Positions 1 through 5,350 of a stretch of 6,103 nt of DNA are shown here, piece by piece. A program made the position numbers and the translations under genes. Location of the stretch: positions 1-6,103 of the forward strand of contig JAEXTB010000053.1 of the NCBI GenBank assembly GCA_023453725.1, written 5' to 3'. Within the stretch, counting starts at the first letter, position 1; every line of letters starts with the position of its first letter. The notes below the pieces were generated by a model. That model saw only the letters and a program-made list of their open reading frames with translations, was not told where the DNA came from and did no database searches. This stretch comes from Bacillota bacterium. GTDB taxonomy: Bacteria > Bacillota > Clostridia > Christensenellales > CAG-138.

Positions 1-531
1 GAGCAGCAGTACGGTGGCGTCGTATATGGCCCTGGTATCGTCAAAATACACGCCGTCAAAATTGCTGTCCATAATATTACGGTCGATCAGCACAATGGGG
101 ACGTCCATTTTTTCAAACGCTTCCACGTATTCTTCGTTGTATTCCTCCTGCCCGGTGGCGGGGGTGATGATGAGACCGCGGATGCGGTGTTCCTGCAAAA
201 TGCGAAGCACGCGCTGCTCCTTTAGTACTTTTTCATCCGTGTTGTAGAGCAGCACATTGAGGTTATTTTCATCGGCGATCTGGGTCACGCCTTCGATGAT
301 ATCACCAAAGAACGGGTTGCGGATTTCAGGCACGACAAGCCCGATGATATTGGTTTCATTTTTAGAAAGCCCACGCGCAAACGCGCTGGGGATATAATTG
401 AATTCTTTGATGGCCTCTTCCACTTTACGCCGCGTCGCAATGCCTACGTTTTGCGAGTTGTTGATCACTCTTGAAACCGTGGTGTGGGAAACGCCGGCGC
501 GGCGGGCGATGTCATGTATTGTAAACTGCAT
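1..531 (-). CDS. LacI/GalR-family transcriptional repressor, N-terminal part (cut by window edge)
   Basis: The 177 visible residues are the N-terminal half of a LacI-type DNA-binding regulator; the family is usually about 330-340 residues, so the rest lies left of the window. Residues 4-24 form the helix-turn-helix, with IHDIARRAGVSHTTVSRVIN matching the family pattern. Residues 46-60 (YIPSAFARGLSKNET) are the hinge helix that enters the minor groove. From residue 62, IIGLVVPEIRNPFF opens the periplasmic-binding-protein-like effector domain, and RGLIITPA (118-125) and VPIVLIDR (144-151) are its usual strands. The ATG at 531 is preceded by GGAGG (538-542) with a 6-base gap. Such proteins normally bind a sugar or related metabolite and repress catabolic genes. 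No sugar gene is visible here, so ligand and targets are unknown. A palindrome in its own promoter suggests autoregulation (inference). Confidence 0.95.
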   Translation of the reverse strand, partial: MQFTIHDIARRAGVSHTTVSRVINNSQNVGIATRRKVEEAIKEFNYIPSAFARGLSKNETNIIGLVVPEIRNPFFGDIIEGVTQIADENNLNVLLYNTDEKVLKEQRVLRILQEHRIRGLIITPATGQEEYNEEYVEAFEKMDVPIVLIDRNIMDSNFDGVYFDDTRAIYDATVLLL

Positions 532-565
532 ATATTGCCTCCATGCATGCCACTGTCTATGTTGC

Positions 566-594
566 ATCGTAATGTGCAAAACATTTTTTGTCAA
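566..594 (-). promoter_or_regulatory. Sigma-70-type promoter of the LacI-family gene
   Basis: On the minus strand a perfect -35 box TTGACA (594-589) is followed by a 17-base spacer and a -10 box TACGAT (571-566, four of six consensus bases). Transcription would start near 559, giving a leader of about 28 bases that carries the GGAGG ribosome binding site of the repressor gene. Confidence 0.7.
571..585. promoter_or_regulatory. Inverted repeat inside the LacI-gene promoter, candidate operator
   Basis: AATGT-GCAAA-ACATT is a perfect inverted repeat with 5-base arms and a 5-base centre, lying almost wholly within the -35/-10 spacer. A second, overlapping inverted repeat TTGCA-N8-TGCAA spans 562-579 and covers the -10 box. 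A repressor bound at either would block RNA polymerase, so autoregulation by the adjacent LacI-type protein is the simple reading. Neither repeat has the central CG dinucleotide common in LacI-family operators, so the assignment is tentative. Confidence 0.4.
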
Positions 595-755
595 GCTGGG
601 ATTGAAACCGGTCACATGATTTATATTTGTGAGGGAGCATTGAAGTTGGTCTGGGAAAAACGTGTTGCTTTAGGATAGCCGCGCGCCGCGGAAGTAAAGC
701 GGTCGGAAGCCAAGCTATGGAACATGAAGCTGGATGCAGCCGTTCAGTCTGCGGC
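595..755. other. Intergenic stretch with no recognisable gene
   Basis: This is the upstream part of the 388-base gap between the LacI-type gene and the HAD gene. I see no coding region with both a plausible start and a recognisable product, and no tRNA. A short GC hairpin (CCGCG-cgc-CGCGG, 679-691) is present but has no T-run, so it is not a canonical terminator. A 30-codon reading frame from ATG 716 has no family resemblance and I do not call it a gene. Confidence 0.5.
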
Positions 756-784
756 TTGATTTATCCGTGTATTTCTATCATAAT
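756..784 (+). promoter_or_regulatory. Candidate promoter for the HAD phosphatase gene
   Basis: A -35 box TTGATT (756-761, four of six) and a -10 box CATAAT (779-784, five of six) are separated by exactly 17 bases. Transcription would begin near 791 and give a leader of about 130 bases. A second, weaker possibility closer to the gene is TATGAT (885-890) with TTGCGT (861-866) at an 18-base spacing. Confidence 0.45.
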
Positions 785-869
785 GGCATGGACAAGCGCA
801 GCAGCTTAAATCATTGGAAAGCATGCTCATTTGCATCATCGCAGGGCTGCATGAAGGGCTTTGCGTTTC

Positions 870-913
870 CTCCTGTTGAACAATTATGATGGGCAAAAGC
901 CCATTTGAAGGAG
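870..913 (+). promoter_or_regulatory. Leader structure that could mask the HAD gene ribosome binding site
   Basis: CTCCT at 870-874 is perfectly complementary to AGGAG at 909-913, the Shine-Dalgarno core of the HAD gene. Between them sits a compact hairpin ATGGGC-AAAA-GCCCAT (889-904), which would bring the two together. The pairing is only five bases, so it may be chance. It matters only if transcription begins upstream of 870, as from the candidate promoter at 756-784. Confidence 0.3.
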
Positions 914-919
914 AGTTTT

Positions 920-1579
920 ATGAAAAAATGCGAAGCAATCATCTGGGATTTGGACGGGACGCTGTTGGATACACTCGATGACATTTTAGACAGCGTGAAC
1001 GCCACTCTGCGCGAGTTTGGGCTGCCTGCCCGTTCGCGTGAGGATGTGCGCGGCTTTGTGGGCAACGGTGTAGGTGTGCTGATGGAGCTGTCTATACCGG
1101 GCGGCAGGACGCATGAGAGGTTTTCGCAGATTAGCGACTTTTATGTTGCGCACTATGCCAAAAACAGCCGCAACAAGACAAGGCCTTATGATGGCATTGC
1201 GCAGATACTCAATGGATGCGTACAAAAGGGGATCAAAATGGGGATCGTATCCAATAAGGGCGATGCGATTGTAAAGGAACTGTCGCAATTGTATTTCAAA
1301 GGGAAAATACCGGTGGCAATTGGCGCGCGTCCGGGGATCAAGAACAAACCCGCGGCAGATACCGTGTTTGAAGCGATGCGCGAATTAGGCGCCAAACAGG
1401 AAGATACCCTATACATTGGGGATTCCGAGGTGGACGTTGCCACCGCGCAAAATGCCGGGCTCGACGGCGTGTTTGTGGACTGGGGCTTCCGGGATGCAGA
1501 TGTGCTGTTTCGGGCAGGGGCAAAACAGGTACTGCATACGCCCGCACAGCTTGCGGAAGTTCTTGGATTAAATGTTTGA
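920..1579 (+). CDS. HAD-family hydrolase, phosphoglycolate-phosphatase-like
   Basis: This 219-residue protein is a cytosolic phosphatase of the haloacid dehalogenase superfamily, subfamily IA. All four catalytic motifs are visible. Motif I is WDLDGTLLDT, with nucleophile D10 and acid/base D12. Motif II is IVSNKGD, with S111. Motif III is the lysine of NKP (K143). Motif IV is YIGDSEVD, with D168 and D172 for magnesium. Residues 15-85 form the helical cap that sets the substrate. Length and motif spacing fit Gph-type enzymes, but cap sequence alone does not prove phosphoglycolate as substrate; other small phosphate esters are possible. The ATG at 920 was chosen because AAGGAG (908-913) lies six bases upstream. 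The in-frame TTG at 905 would put that site inside the gene. It reads divergently from the LacI-type gene and is followed 81 bases later by the C39-like gene on the same strand. Confidence 0.92.
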   Translation: MKKCEAIIWDLDGTLLDTLDDILDSVNATLREFGLPARSREDVRGFVGNGVGVLMELSIPGGRTHERFSQISDFYVAHYAKNSRNKTRPYDGIAQILNGCVQKGIKMGIVSNKGDAIVKELSQLYFKGKIPVAIGARPGIKNKPAADTVFEAMRELGAKQEDTLYIGDSEVDVATAQNAGLDGVFVDWGFRDADVLFRAGAKQVLHTPAQLAEVLGLNV

Positions 1580-1582
1580 TTG

Positions 1583-1600
1583 GACGCTCTAAGAAGCGTC
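1583..1600 (+). other. Short hairpin after the HAD gene
   Basis: GACGCT-N6-AGCGTC can fold into a 6-base-pair stem just after the HAD stop codon. No T-run follows, so it is not a standard intrinsic terminator. It might act as a transcript-stabilising or attenuating structure between the HAD and C39-like genes, which would otherwise be co-transcribed. Confidence 0.35.
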
Positions 1601-1660
1601 GGAACACATGCATAAAACAGAACATATACATTGATAGCATCACTGGGGAGGCCGGTCGGC

Positions 1661-2323
1661 GTGGAACATAGAGCAGGACTGCGGCAAGGCAATCTTCCGC
1701 CGAATGGGGCAGGGCAAGCATCTGTGCGCGAAGAGTTGCTGCAAATTGCGGGAGAAAATATCATTTACCACGGCTGCGATCAGCAATGGTATCAGAAAGC
1801 TTGGCGGCGTATGTCGGGTTGCGGCCCGACCACCGCTTCGAGCCTCTTTCGTTATCATCAACGTGCCAATAACGGAAAGCTCCGGCCTGAAAAAGAAGAG
1901 TGCCTGCAACTGATGAACGAAATGTGGGGATATATTACGCCAACATTTCAAGGTGTGCATACAACAGCGATATTCTCTGAAGGTGTAAAGCGGTTCGCAA
2001 AAGCGCACGGATTACAGGCAGAAACTGCAGCCCTTGACGTTCCCAGGGATCCGGCACAGCGCCCCACAATTGAAACAGTATTGCGCTTTTTAGAAGAGGC
2101 GCTAAAACATGATTTGCCCGTAGCGTTTTTGAACCACAACAACGGCGCGGAAAAGGGGCTGTATTCCCACCACTGGGTGGTGATCGTGTCGCTTGCATAC
2201 GATCAGGGCGGTCCTGCACAAATTGAATTTTTGGATGAAGGGATCATCAAGCGCATCGATATCGCAAGCTGGCTCCGCACTACAACGGGCGGCGGCGGGT
2301 TCGCCACTTTGCGTTTTTCTTAA
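1661..2323 (+). CDS. Predicted C39-like papain-fold cysteine peptidase, uncharacterised
   Basis: This 220-residue protein has the layout of peptidase C39-like (papain-fold) domains. The nucleophile motif MSGCGPTTAS has candidate catalytic C54, with Q41/Q42 upstream in the position expected for the oxyanion glutamine. The histidine motif SHHWVVIVSL (H170/H171) is followed by an aspartate in IEFLDEG (D192). Between them is a helical segment (residues 76-155). There is no signal peptide, no membrane segment, and no ABC-transporter or double-glycine-peptide gene nearby, so a bacteriocin-processing role is not supported; a cytosolic peptidase or amidase is more likely. The GTG at 1661 was chosen because GGGGAGG (1645-1651) lies nine bases upstream; an in-frame TTG at 1631 has no such site. 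Its stop codon overlaps that of the convergent rubrerythrin-VIT1 gene. Substrate and role are unknown. Confidence 0.78.
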   Translation: MEHRAGLRQGNLPPNGAGQASVREELLQIAGENIIYHGCDQQWYQKAWRRMSGCGPTTASSLFRYHQRANNGKLRPEKEECLQLMNEMWGYITPTFQGVHTTAIFSEGVKRFAKAHGLQAETAALDVPRDPAQRPTIETVLRFLEEALKHDLPVAFLNHNNGAEKGLYSHHWVVIVSLAYDQGGPAQIEFLDEGIIKRIDIASWLRTTTGGGGFATLRFS

Positions 2324-3189
2324 AGGTCAATGCCCAACACGTTTTTGACCAGCAGGCCCACGCCAAATGAGATTGCGGCAACCCCCAGGCTGATGGCGGC
2401 CATGGCAAGAAAGCTCCGCCGGAAGGGACGGTCCCGTACAACCGAGGTATAGTAATTAAACCCCGCGATGATGGCAAGCGCGATAAACAGCGTAACGCCC
2501 AGCGCCCAGAAATAGCTCCCTGACGGAAACAGCAGGTAGGGGATAATGAGAAGGGCTACGGTAATCAGGTAAGCAATGCCCGTATAAGCGGAGGATTTGG
2601 CCGGGTTCTTCTCCCCGGCTTCCCGGGAGGAAAGGTATCCAGACGCCGTCATGGATAGCGTTGCGGAAACCCCGGTGATAAGCCCTGCCATGGCAATGAC
2701 ACCCGTATTCTGCATTGCGAGCGTATAGCCCGCCAAAGCGCCCGTCAGTTCCACCAGCGCGTCGTTCATACCCAACACCATGTCGCCTACATAATGCAGC
2801 CGTTCTTCATCCAGCATACCGAGAAGTTGTTCTTCATGCGCCTCCTCATCGGCGAGTATGGCGGCAAGCTCGGGAATACAGTCGATCTCTTTTTGGTAGA
2901 GGTTGATATTTTTGTCCTCGCCCCGTTCCAGATATTTGATGATGAACGTATAGCCTAAGATACGTGCTAAAAACCAGAGCGCGTTGACAAAGAAGCGGCG
3001 CGGCTTGAGCGTATGACCCGAGTACTTTGCGAACGTGGCAGCGTGCCTGTATTCATCCCGGGAGATGGCAAGGAGCGTTTCCCGCTCTTCAGGCGTTTTC
3101 GCCATTTTGGAGATGCGGGCATACAGCGCAGCCCCGTCCAGCTCATGTTGCTGAAGTTCCGTAAACATTTGTACGCGAGCCTGTTCCAT
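2320..3189 (-). CDS. Rubrerythrin-VIT1/CCC1 fusion, predicted iron/manganese transport protein
   Basis: This 289-residue membrane protein joins two metal-handling domains. Residues 1-125 are a ferritin-like/rubrerythrin four-helix domain. Candidate di-iron ligands are E16, the E46-x-x-H49 pair in DEYRH, E101, and the E115-x-x-H118 pair in DEEAHEE. Residues about 130-287 are a VIT1/CCC1 domain with roughly five membrane helices (143-160, 163-186, 203-221, 226-245, 260-284) and the family signature GMNDALVELTGALAGYT, then GLITGVSATLSMTASGYLS. Related fusions such as MbfA of alphaproteobacteria are described as iron exporters whose ferritin-like domain binds iron; a similar role in iron or manganese efflux at the cytoplasmic membrane is inferred here. 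No rubredoxin-type cysteine pairs are present. The ATG at 3189 was chosen because AGGAGG (3199-3204) lies nine bases upstream; the frame stays open further up without a better site. Confidence 0.9.
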   Translation of the reverse strand: MEQARVQMFTELQQHELDGAALYARISKMAKTPEERETLLAISRDEYRHAATFAKYSGHTLKPRRFFVNALWFLARILGYTFIIKYLERGEDKNINLYQKEIDCIPELAAILADEEAHEEQLLGMLDEERLHYVGDMVLGMNDALVELTGALAGYTLAMQNTGVIAMAGLITGVSATLSMTASGYLSSREAGEKNPAKSSAYTGIAYLITVALLIIPYLLFPSGSYFWALGVTLFIALAIIAGFNYYTSVVRDRPFRRSFLAMAAISLGVAAISFGVGLLVKNVLGIDL

Positions 3190-3220
3190 ATCCGTATCCC
3201 TCCTATGAATCTTCGCTATC

Positions 3221-3249
3221 ATTCTAGTACACACGAATCCTGCACGCAA
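3221..3249 (-). promoter_or_regulatory. Candidate promoter of the rubrerythrin-VIT1 gene
   Basis: On the minus strand TTGCGT (3249-3244, three of six) and TAGAAT (3226-3221, five of six) are separated by 17 bases. Transcription would start near 3214, 25 bases before the start codon. It lies in the 65-base gap after the lipoprotein gene, so the fusion gene could be transcribed both from here and by read-through. Confidence 0.45.
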
Positions 3250-3260
3250 TAGACCTATTG
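3247..3260. promoter_or_regulatory. Inverted repeat at the -35 box of the rubrerythrin-VIT1 promoter
   Basis: CAATAG-AC-CTATTG is a perfect inverted repeat with 6-base arms. It covers the stop codon of the lipoprotein gene and half of the candidate -35 box of the metal-transport gene. Its position suits a regulator binding site. It does not match the Fur, PerR or DtxR/MntR consensus well enough to name one. Confidence 0.35.
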
Positions 3261-4319
3261 AACAGGATATCGGGGCGTGTTAACGAGCAATGTCATATCC
3301 TCAGGTAAAGTCCAGCTCTCTTTTAACAGGGACGTATCTTCATATGCATCATGCAATTTGGCTACAACGGTAAAACCCCACATAGAATCGGAACGCTTTA
3401 CCACAAGACGCATGAAGTCCGGGATAATCCCGGTGCGTCCTTCATCCGGACCGGGCAGACTCGTATCGTCCCCGTCGAGTACCACGTAATAAAGGCCGTC
3501 TCCAAGATAGCGGTAGCCGGACACCAGCAAGTCATGAAAGATGCAGTCCGTTAGTCCAACCTCAAACATTCCGTCGTGGAATGTTACGTTTCCATCGTCA
3601 TAGTCATCGTAGAACGGAAAGAGCGCCACATCGAACATGTCGCTGATGAAACGCTTGACATGCTCTTGGGTAAGCACATATCCACCATTTTCTGTTATAT
3701 AGGAAGGCTGGTAATAATCCGGCGTGGATTTGTCCCATCCATCCCGCCCGTACATGGGAATCCACATATCGGTCGAATACCATAGGGACATGGGGGCGAA
3801 TCGCTCCTCCAATGGGAGCGTATTGGCATAAAAGAAGCAATCCACAGGGTGCATCAGGTAGGCCACTGCCGCAATGTCCCTAATTTCCGCATCCGTGAGA
3901 GGCTCCTGTGGGATATTTTTAGTATCGGCTATGATTTCCCACAACAAATTATTCAGTTCCTGCTTCAAAGCGAGACCGGAGGGGTTGGTTGATGTGATGA
4001 GGTCTTGCAGGGCAGCCAGGGCCTGCTGCTTTTGGCCCTGTTTGCGGCACTGCTCAATGAATGCAATGAGGTCCAGCTGTTCTTCCGAATATGCTATTGC
4101 GGGTAAGCTTTCGCTTTGGCTCGAATCGGGGGATGCTGAGGCGATTACGTCACTGCTTTTGTTGGAATCAGGAAGTGCGGGAGTAGAGGTATTCATTGTT
4201 TTGTTGAGGTCGGGAGATTCCGAAATGGGTACATAGGTACTAGTGCAGGAAACCGTGCCGAATACAAGCAATGCAATCAAAACCATGATACGAAACGTGT
4301 GAATCTTCTTGTATTTCAT
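3255..4319 (-). CDS. Secreted lipoprotein of unknown function
   Basis: I do not recognise this 354-residue protein. Residues 1-24 are a lipoprotein signal peptide: a basic start (MKYKK), the hydrophobic stretch IMVLIALLVFG, and lipobox TVSC with C25 as the lipidated cysteine. Residues 26-75 are a Ser/Thr/Pro/Asp-rich linker that would hold the rest away from the membrane. Residues 78-135 look helical (SEEQLDLIAFIEQCRKQGQ onward). Residues 145-340 form a mixed domain rich in aromatic and acidic residues (FYDDYDDGN, LDGDDTSLPGPDEG), ending in strand-like segments such as DFMRLVVKRSDSMWGFTVVA. No catalytic motif is evident; the acidic loops could bind calcium, but that is speculation. The ATG at 4319 was chosen because GGAGG (4326-4330) lies six bases upstream and the signal peptide begins there. 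It is divergent from the hydrolase gene and lies 65 bases before the rubrerythrin-VIT1 gene on the same strand. Confidence 0.88.
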   Translation of the reverse strand: MKYKKIHTFRIMVLIALLVFGTVSCTSTYVPISESPDLNKTMNTSTPALPDSNKSSDVIASASPDSSQSESLPAIAYSEEQLDLIAFIEQCRKQGQKQQALAALQDLITSTNPSGLALKQELNNLLWEIIADTKNIPQEPLTDAEIRDIAAVAYLMHPVDCFFYANTLPLEERFAPMSLWYSTDMWIPMYGRDGWDKSTPDYYQPSYITENGGYVLTQEHVKRFISDMFDVALFPFYDDYDDGNVTFHDGMFEVGLTDCIFHDLLVSGYRYLGDGLYYVVLDGDDTSLPGPDEGRTGIIPDFMRLVVKRSDSMWGFTVVAKLHDAYEDTSLLKESWTLPEDMTLLVNTPRYPVQ

Positions 4320-4338
4320 AGCGAGCCTCCACTTAAAA

Positions 4339-4367
4339 TCATGCGTCATATGATTGTAAATGCATGA
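4339..4367. repeat. Spaced inverted repeat upstream of the lipoprotein gene
   Basis: TCATGC (4339-4344) and GCATGA (4362-4367) are perfect inverted copies 17 bases apart, and the 8-base palindrome TCATATGA (4346-4353) lies between them. A possible minus-strand -10 box TACAAT (4358-4353) falls in the middle, without a good -35 box. The arrangement could be a regulator site or an RNA hairpin in the lipoprotein leader. Confidence 0.35.
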
Positions 4368-4393
4368 CATATCTTCCATATGTATGGTACTAT
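4364..4393 (+). promoter_or_regulatory. Candidate extended -10 promoter of the alpha/beta hydrolase gene
   Basis: ATGACA (4364-4369, five of six -35 bases) is followed after 18 bases by TACTAT (4388-4393, four of six). The bases TGG immediately before the -10 box give an extended -10 element, which compensates for the weak hexamer. Transcription would start near 4400, about 67 bases before the hydrolase start codon. Confidence 0.5.
4367..4383. promoter_or_regulatory. 17-base inverted repeat in the divergent control region, candidate operator
   Basis: ACATAT-CTTCC-ATATGT is a perfect inverted repeat with 6-base arms. It lies inside the spacer of the rightward hydrolase promoter. It also lies where the -35 box of a leftward lipoprotein promoter (-10 TACAAT, 4358-4353) would be. 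One dimeric regulator there could control both divergent genes. The regulator is not in the window as far as I can tell. Confidence 0.4.
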
Positions 4394-4466
4394 TTTAGCG
4401 GGCAAAAAGCAAAGGGAATACGCTTGCTGAAACACGAACGAGACGCCCAACAGAAAGAGGCCGCAT

Positions 4467-5300
4467 ATGGAATGCAAATTGAGTAATCTCACAATGTACT
4501 ATGAAGAATACGGAGAAGGCACCCCAATTCTCATGCTGCACGGATATTATCCCGACCACCGCTTAATGGCCGGATGCATGGAAGCCGTTTTTACAAGGCG
4601 CTCCGGCTACCGGCGTATCTATCCCGATCTTCCCGGCATGGGAAAGACCGCGGCGGATAAGAGCGTTTACAACTCGGATACCATGCTTGATACCGTTCTG
4701 GAGTTTATTGAACGGGTCATACCGGGAGGGAACTTCTTGGTGGCGGGCCAGTCATATGGCGGCTATCTTGCGCGGGGCGTTGTGGCGCGACTAAAGCCAA
4801 GGGTGGAGGGCGCGCTGTTTTTGTGCCCCATGATTGTGCCCAACCATGCAGAGCGCGATCTTCCGGGCCATACTGTACTCTACCGGGATGTAGCGTTTCT
4901 TTCCACCATAAAAGACGAAGACAACAAAGATTACTTTGAAATGGCCGTGGTGCAAAACAAAAAGACATGGGAGCGGTACAGGCAGGAAATCCTGCCCGGC
5001 GTCCGCCTTGCAAACACAGCGTATCTTGAAGACATTCGCCGGACCGGGTATGGGTTTTCTTTTGATTTGGATGCGGAGGAGGCCATATATAAAAAGCCCG
5101 TACTGCTCCTGACCGCCCGGCAGGATAAATCCACCGGCTACCGGGATGCGTACAAGATTCTCGAGCATTACCCCCGCGCTACGTTTGCCGTGCTGGACCG
5201 GGCGGGACATAACCTCCAGACCGAGCAGCCCGCGCTGTTTGAGGCGCTGACGGAAGAGTGGCTGGACCGGGTGGAGGAAACAAAGCACATAGCAATATAA
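4467..5300 (+). CDS. Alpha/beta-fold hydrolase
   Basis: This 277-residue cytosolic protein has a complete alpha/beta hydrolase core. The oxyanion strand ILMLHG ends at H25-G26. The nucleophile elbow is GQSYGG with S96, the acid is D220 in LLLTARQDKSTG, and the histidine is H248 in DRAGHNLQTEQP. Residues about 125-205 form a mostly helical cap that would shape the substrate pocket. The family includes esterases, lactonases, C-C bond hydrolases and proline iminopeptidases; nothing here singles one out, so the substrate is open. Length is normal for the family. The ATG at 4467 has AAAGAGG (4454-4460) six bases upstream, and the product starts with a typical first strand (LTMYYEEYGEGTPILMLHG). 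It is transcribed alone: the upstream neighbour is divergent and a strong terminator follows its stop codon within five bases. Confidence 0.92.
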   Translation: MECKLSNLTMYYEEYGEGTPILMLHGYYPDHRLMAGCMEAVFTRRSGYRRIYPDLPGMGKTAADKSVYNSDTMLDTVLEFIERVIPGGNFLVAGQSYGGYLARGVVARLKPRVEGALFLCPMIVPNHAERDLPGHTVLYRDVAFLSTIKDEDNKDYFEMAVVQNKKTWERYRQEILPGVRLANTAYLEDIRRTGYGFSFDLDAEEAIYKKPVLLLTARQDKSTGYRDAYKILEHYPRATFAVLDRAGHNLQTEQPALFEALTEEWLDRVEETKHIAI

Positions 5301-5304
5301 TCAT

Positions 5305-5332
5305 AAAAGCCGCCGGAAGTCCGGCGGCTTTT
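5305..5332. terminator. Bidirectional intrinsic terminator
   Basis: A perfect 12-base-pair stem (5305-5316 with 5321-5332) closes on the 4-base loop AAGT. The inner eight pairs are all G-C and the outer four are A-T, so each strand ends in a run of T after the GC stem. It sits between the convergent hydrolase and CbiM genes and can stop transcription from both sides. Confidence 0.92.
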
Positions 5333-5350
5333 GCATGCCCAATATTGTGT

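Noticed and set aside
644..675. Possible promoter TTGGTC with TAGGAT in the LacI-HAD gap
   Set aside because: Poor hexamers and a 19-base spacing; the pair at 756-784 is clearly better.
484..678. Rightward open frames over the LacI promoter region
   Set aside because: They cross from the antisense of the repressor gene into its promoter, with no family resemblance.
905..919. TTG start giving a five-residue longer HAD protein
   Set aside because: The Shine-Dalgarno AAGGAG at 908-913 would lie inside the coding region, whereas it is correctly placed for ATG 920; the HAD motif also begins at the usual distance from ATG 920.
1583..1600. Hairpin after the HAD gene as an intrinsic terminator
   Set aside because: Only six base pairs and no T-run after it, so I list it as an unspecified structure.
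1186..1764. Long open frame on the minus strand (192 codons) opposite the HAD gene
   Set aside because: The product is low-complexity and cysteine/proline-rich with no domain, and it lies opposite a gene with complete catalytic motifs.
3247..3260. Palindrome as a DtxR/MntR or Fur box
   Set aside because: It shares only a few central bases with those consensus sites; naming a regulator would be guessing.
4320..4379. Upstream ATG at 4379 for the lipoprotein
   Set aside because: It would put 20 residues before the signal peptide and has no ribosome binding site; ATG 4319 follows GGAGG directly and starts with the basic n-region.
4791..5288. Open frame of 165 codons opposite the hydrolase
   Set aside because: No ribosome binding site or recognisable domain; it is the complement of a clear alpha/beta hydrolase.
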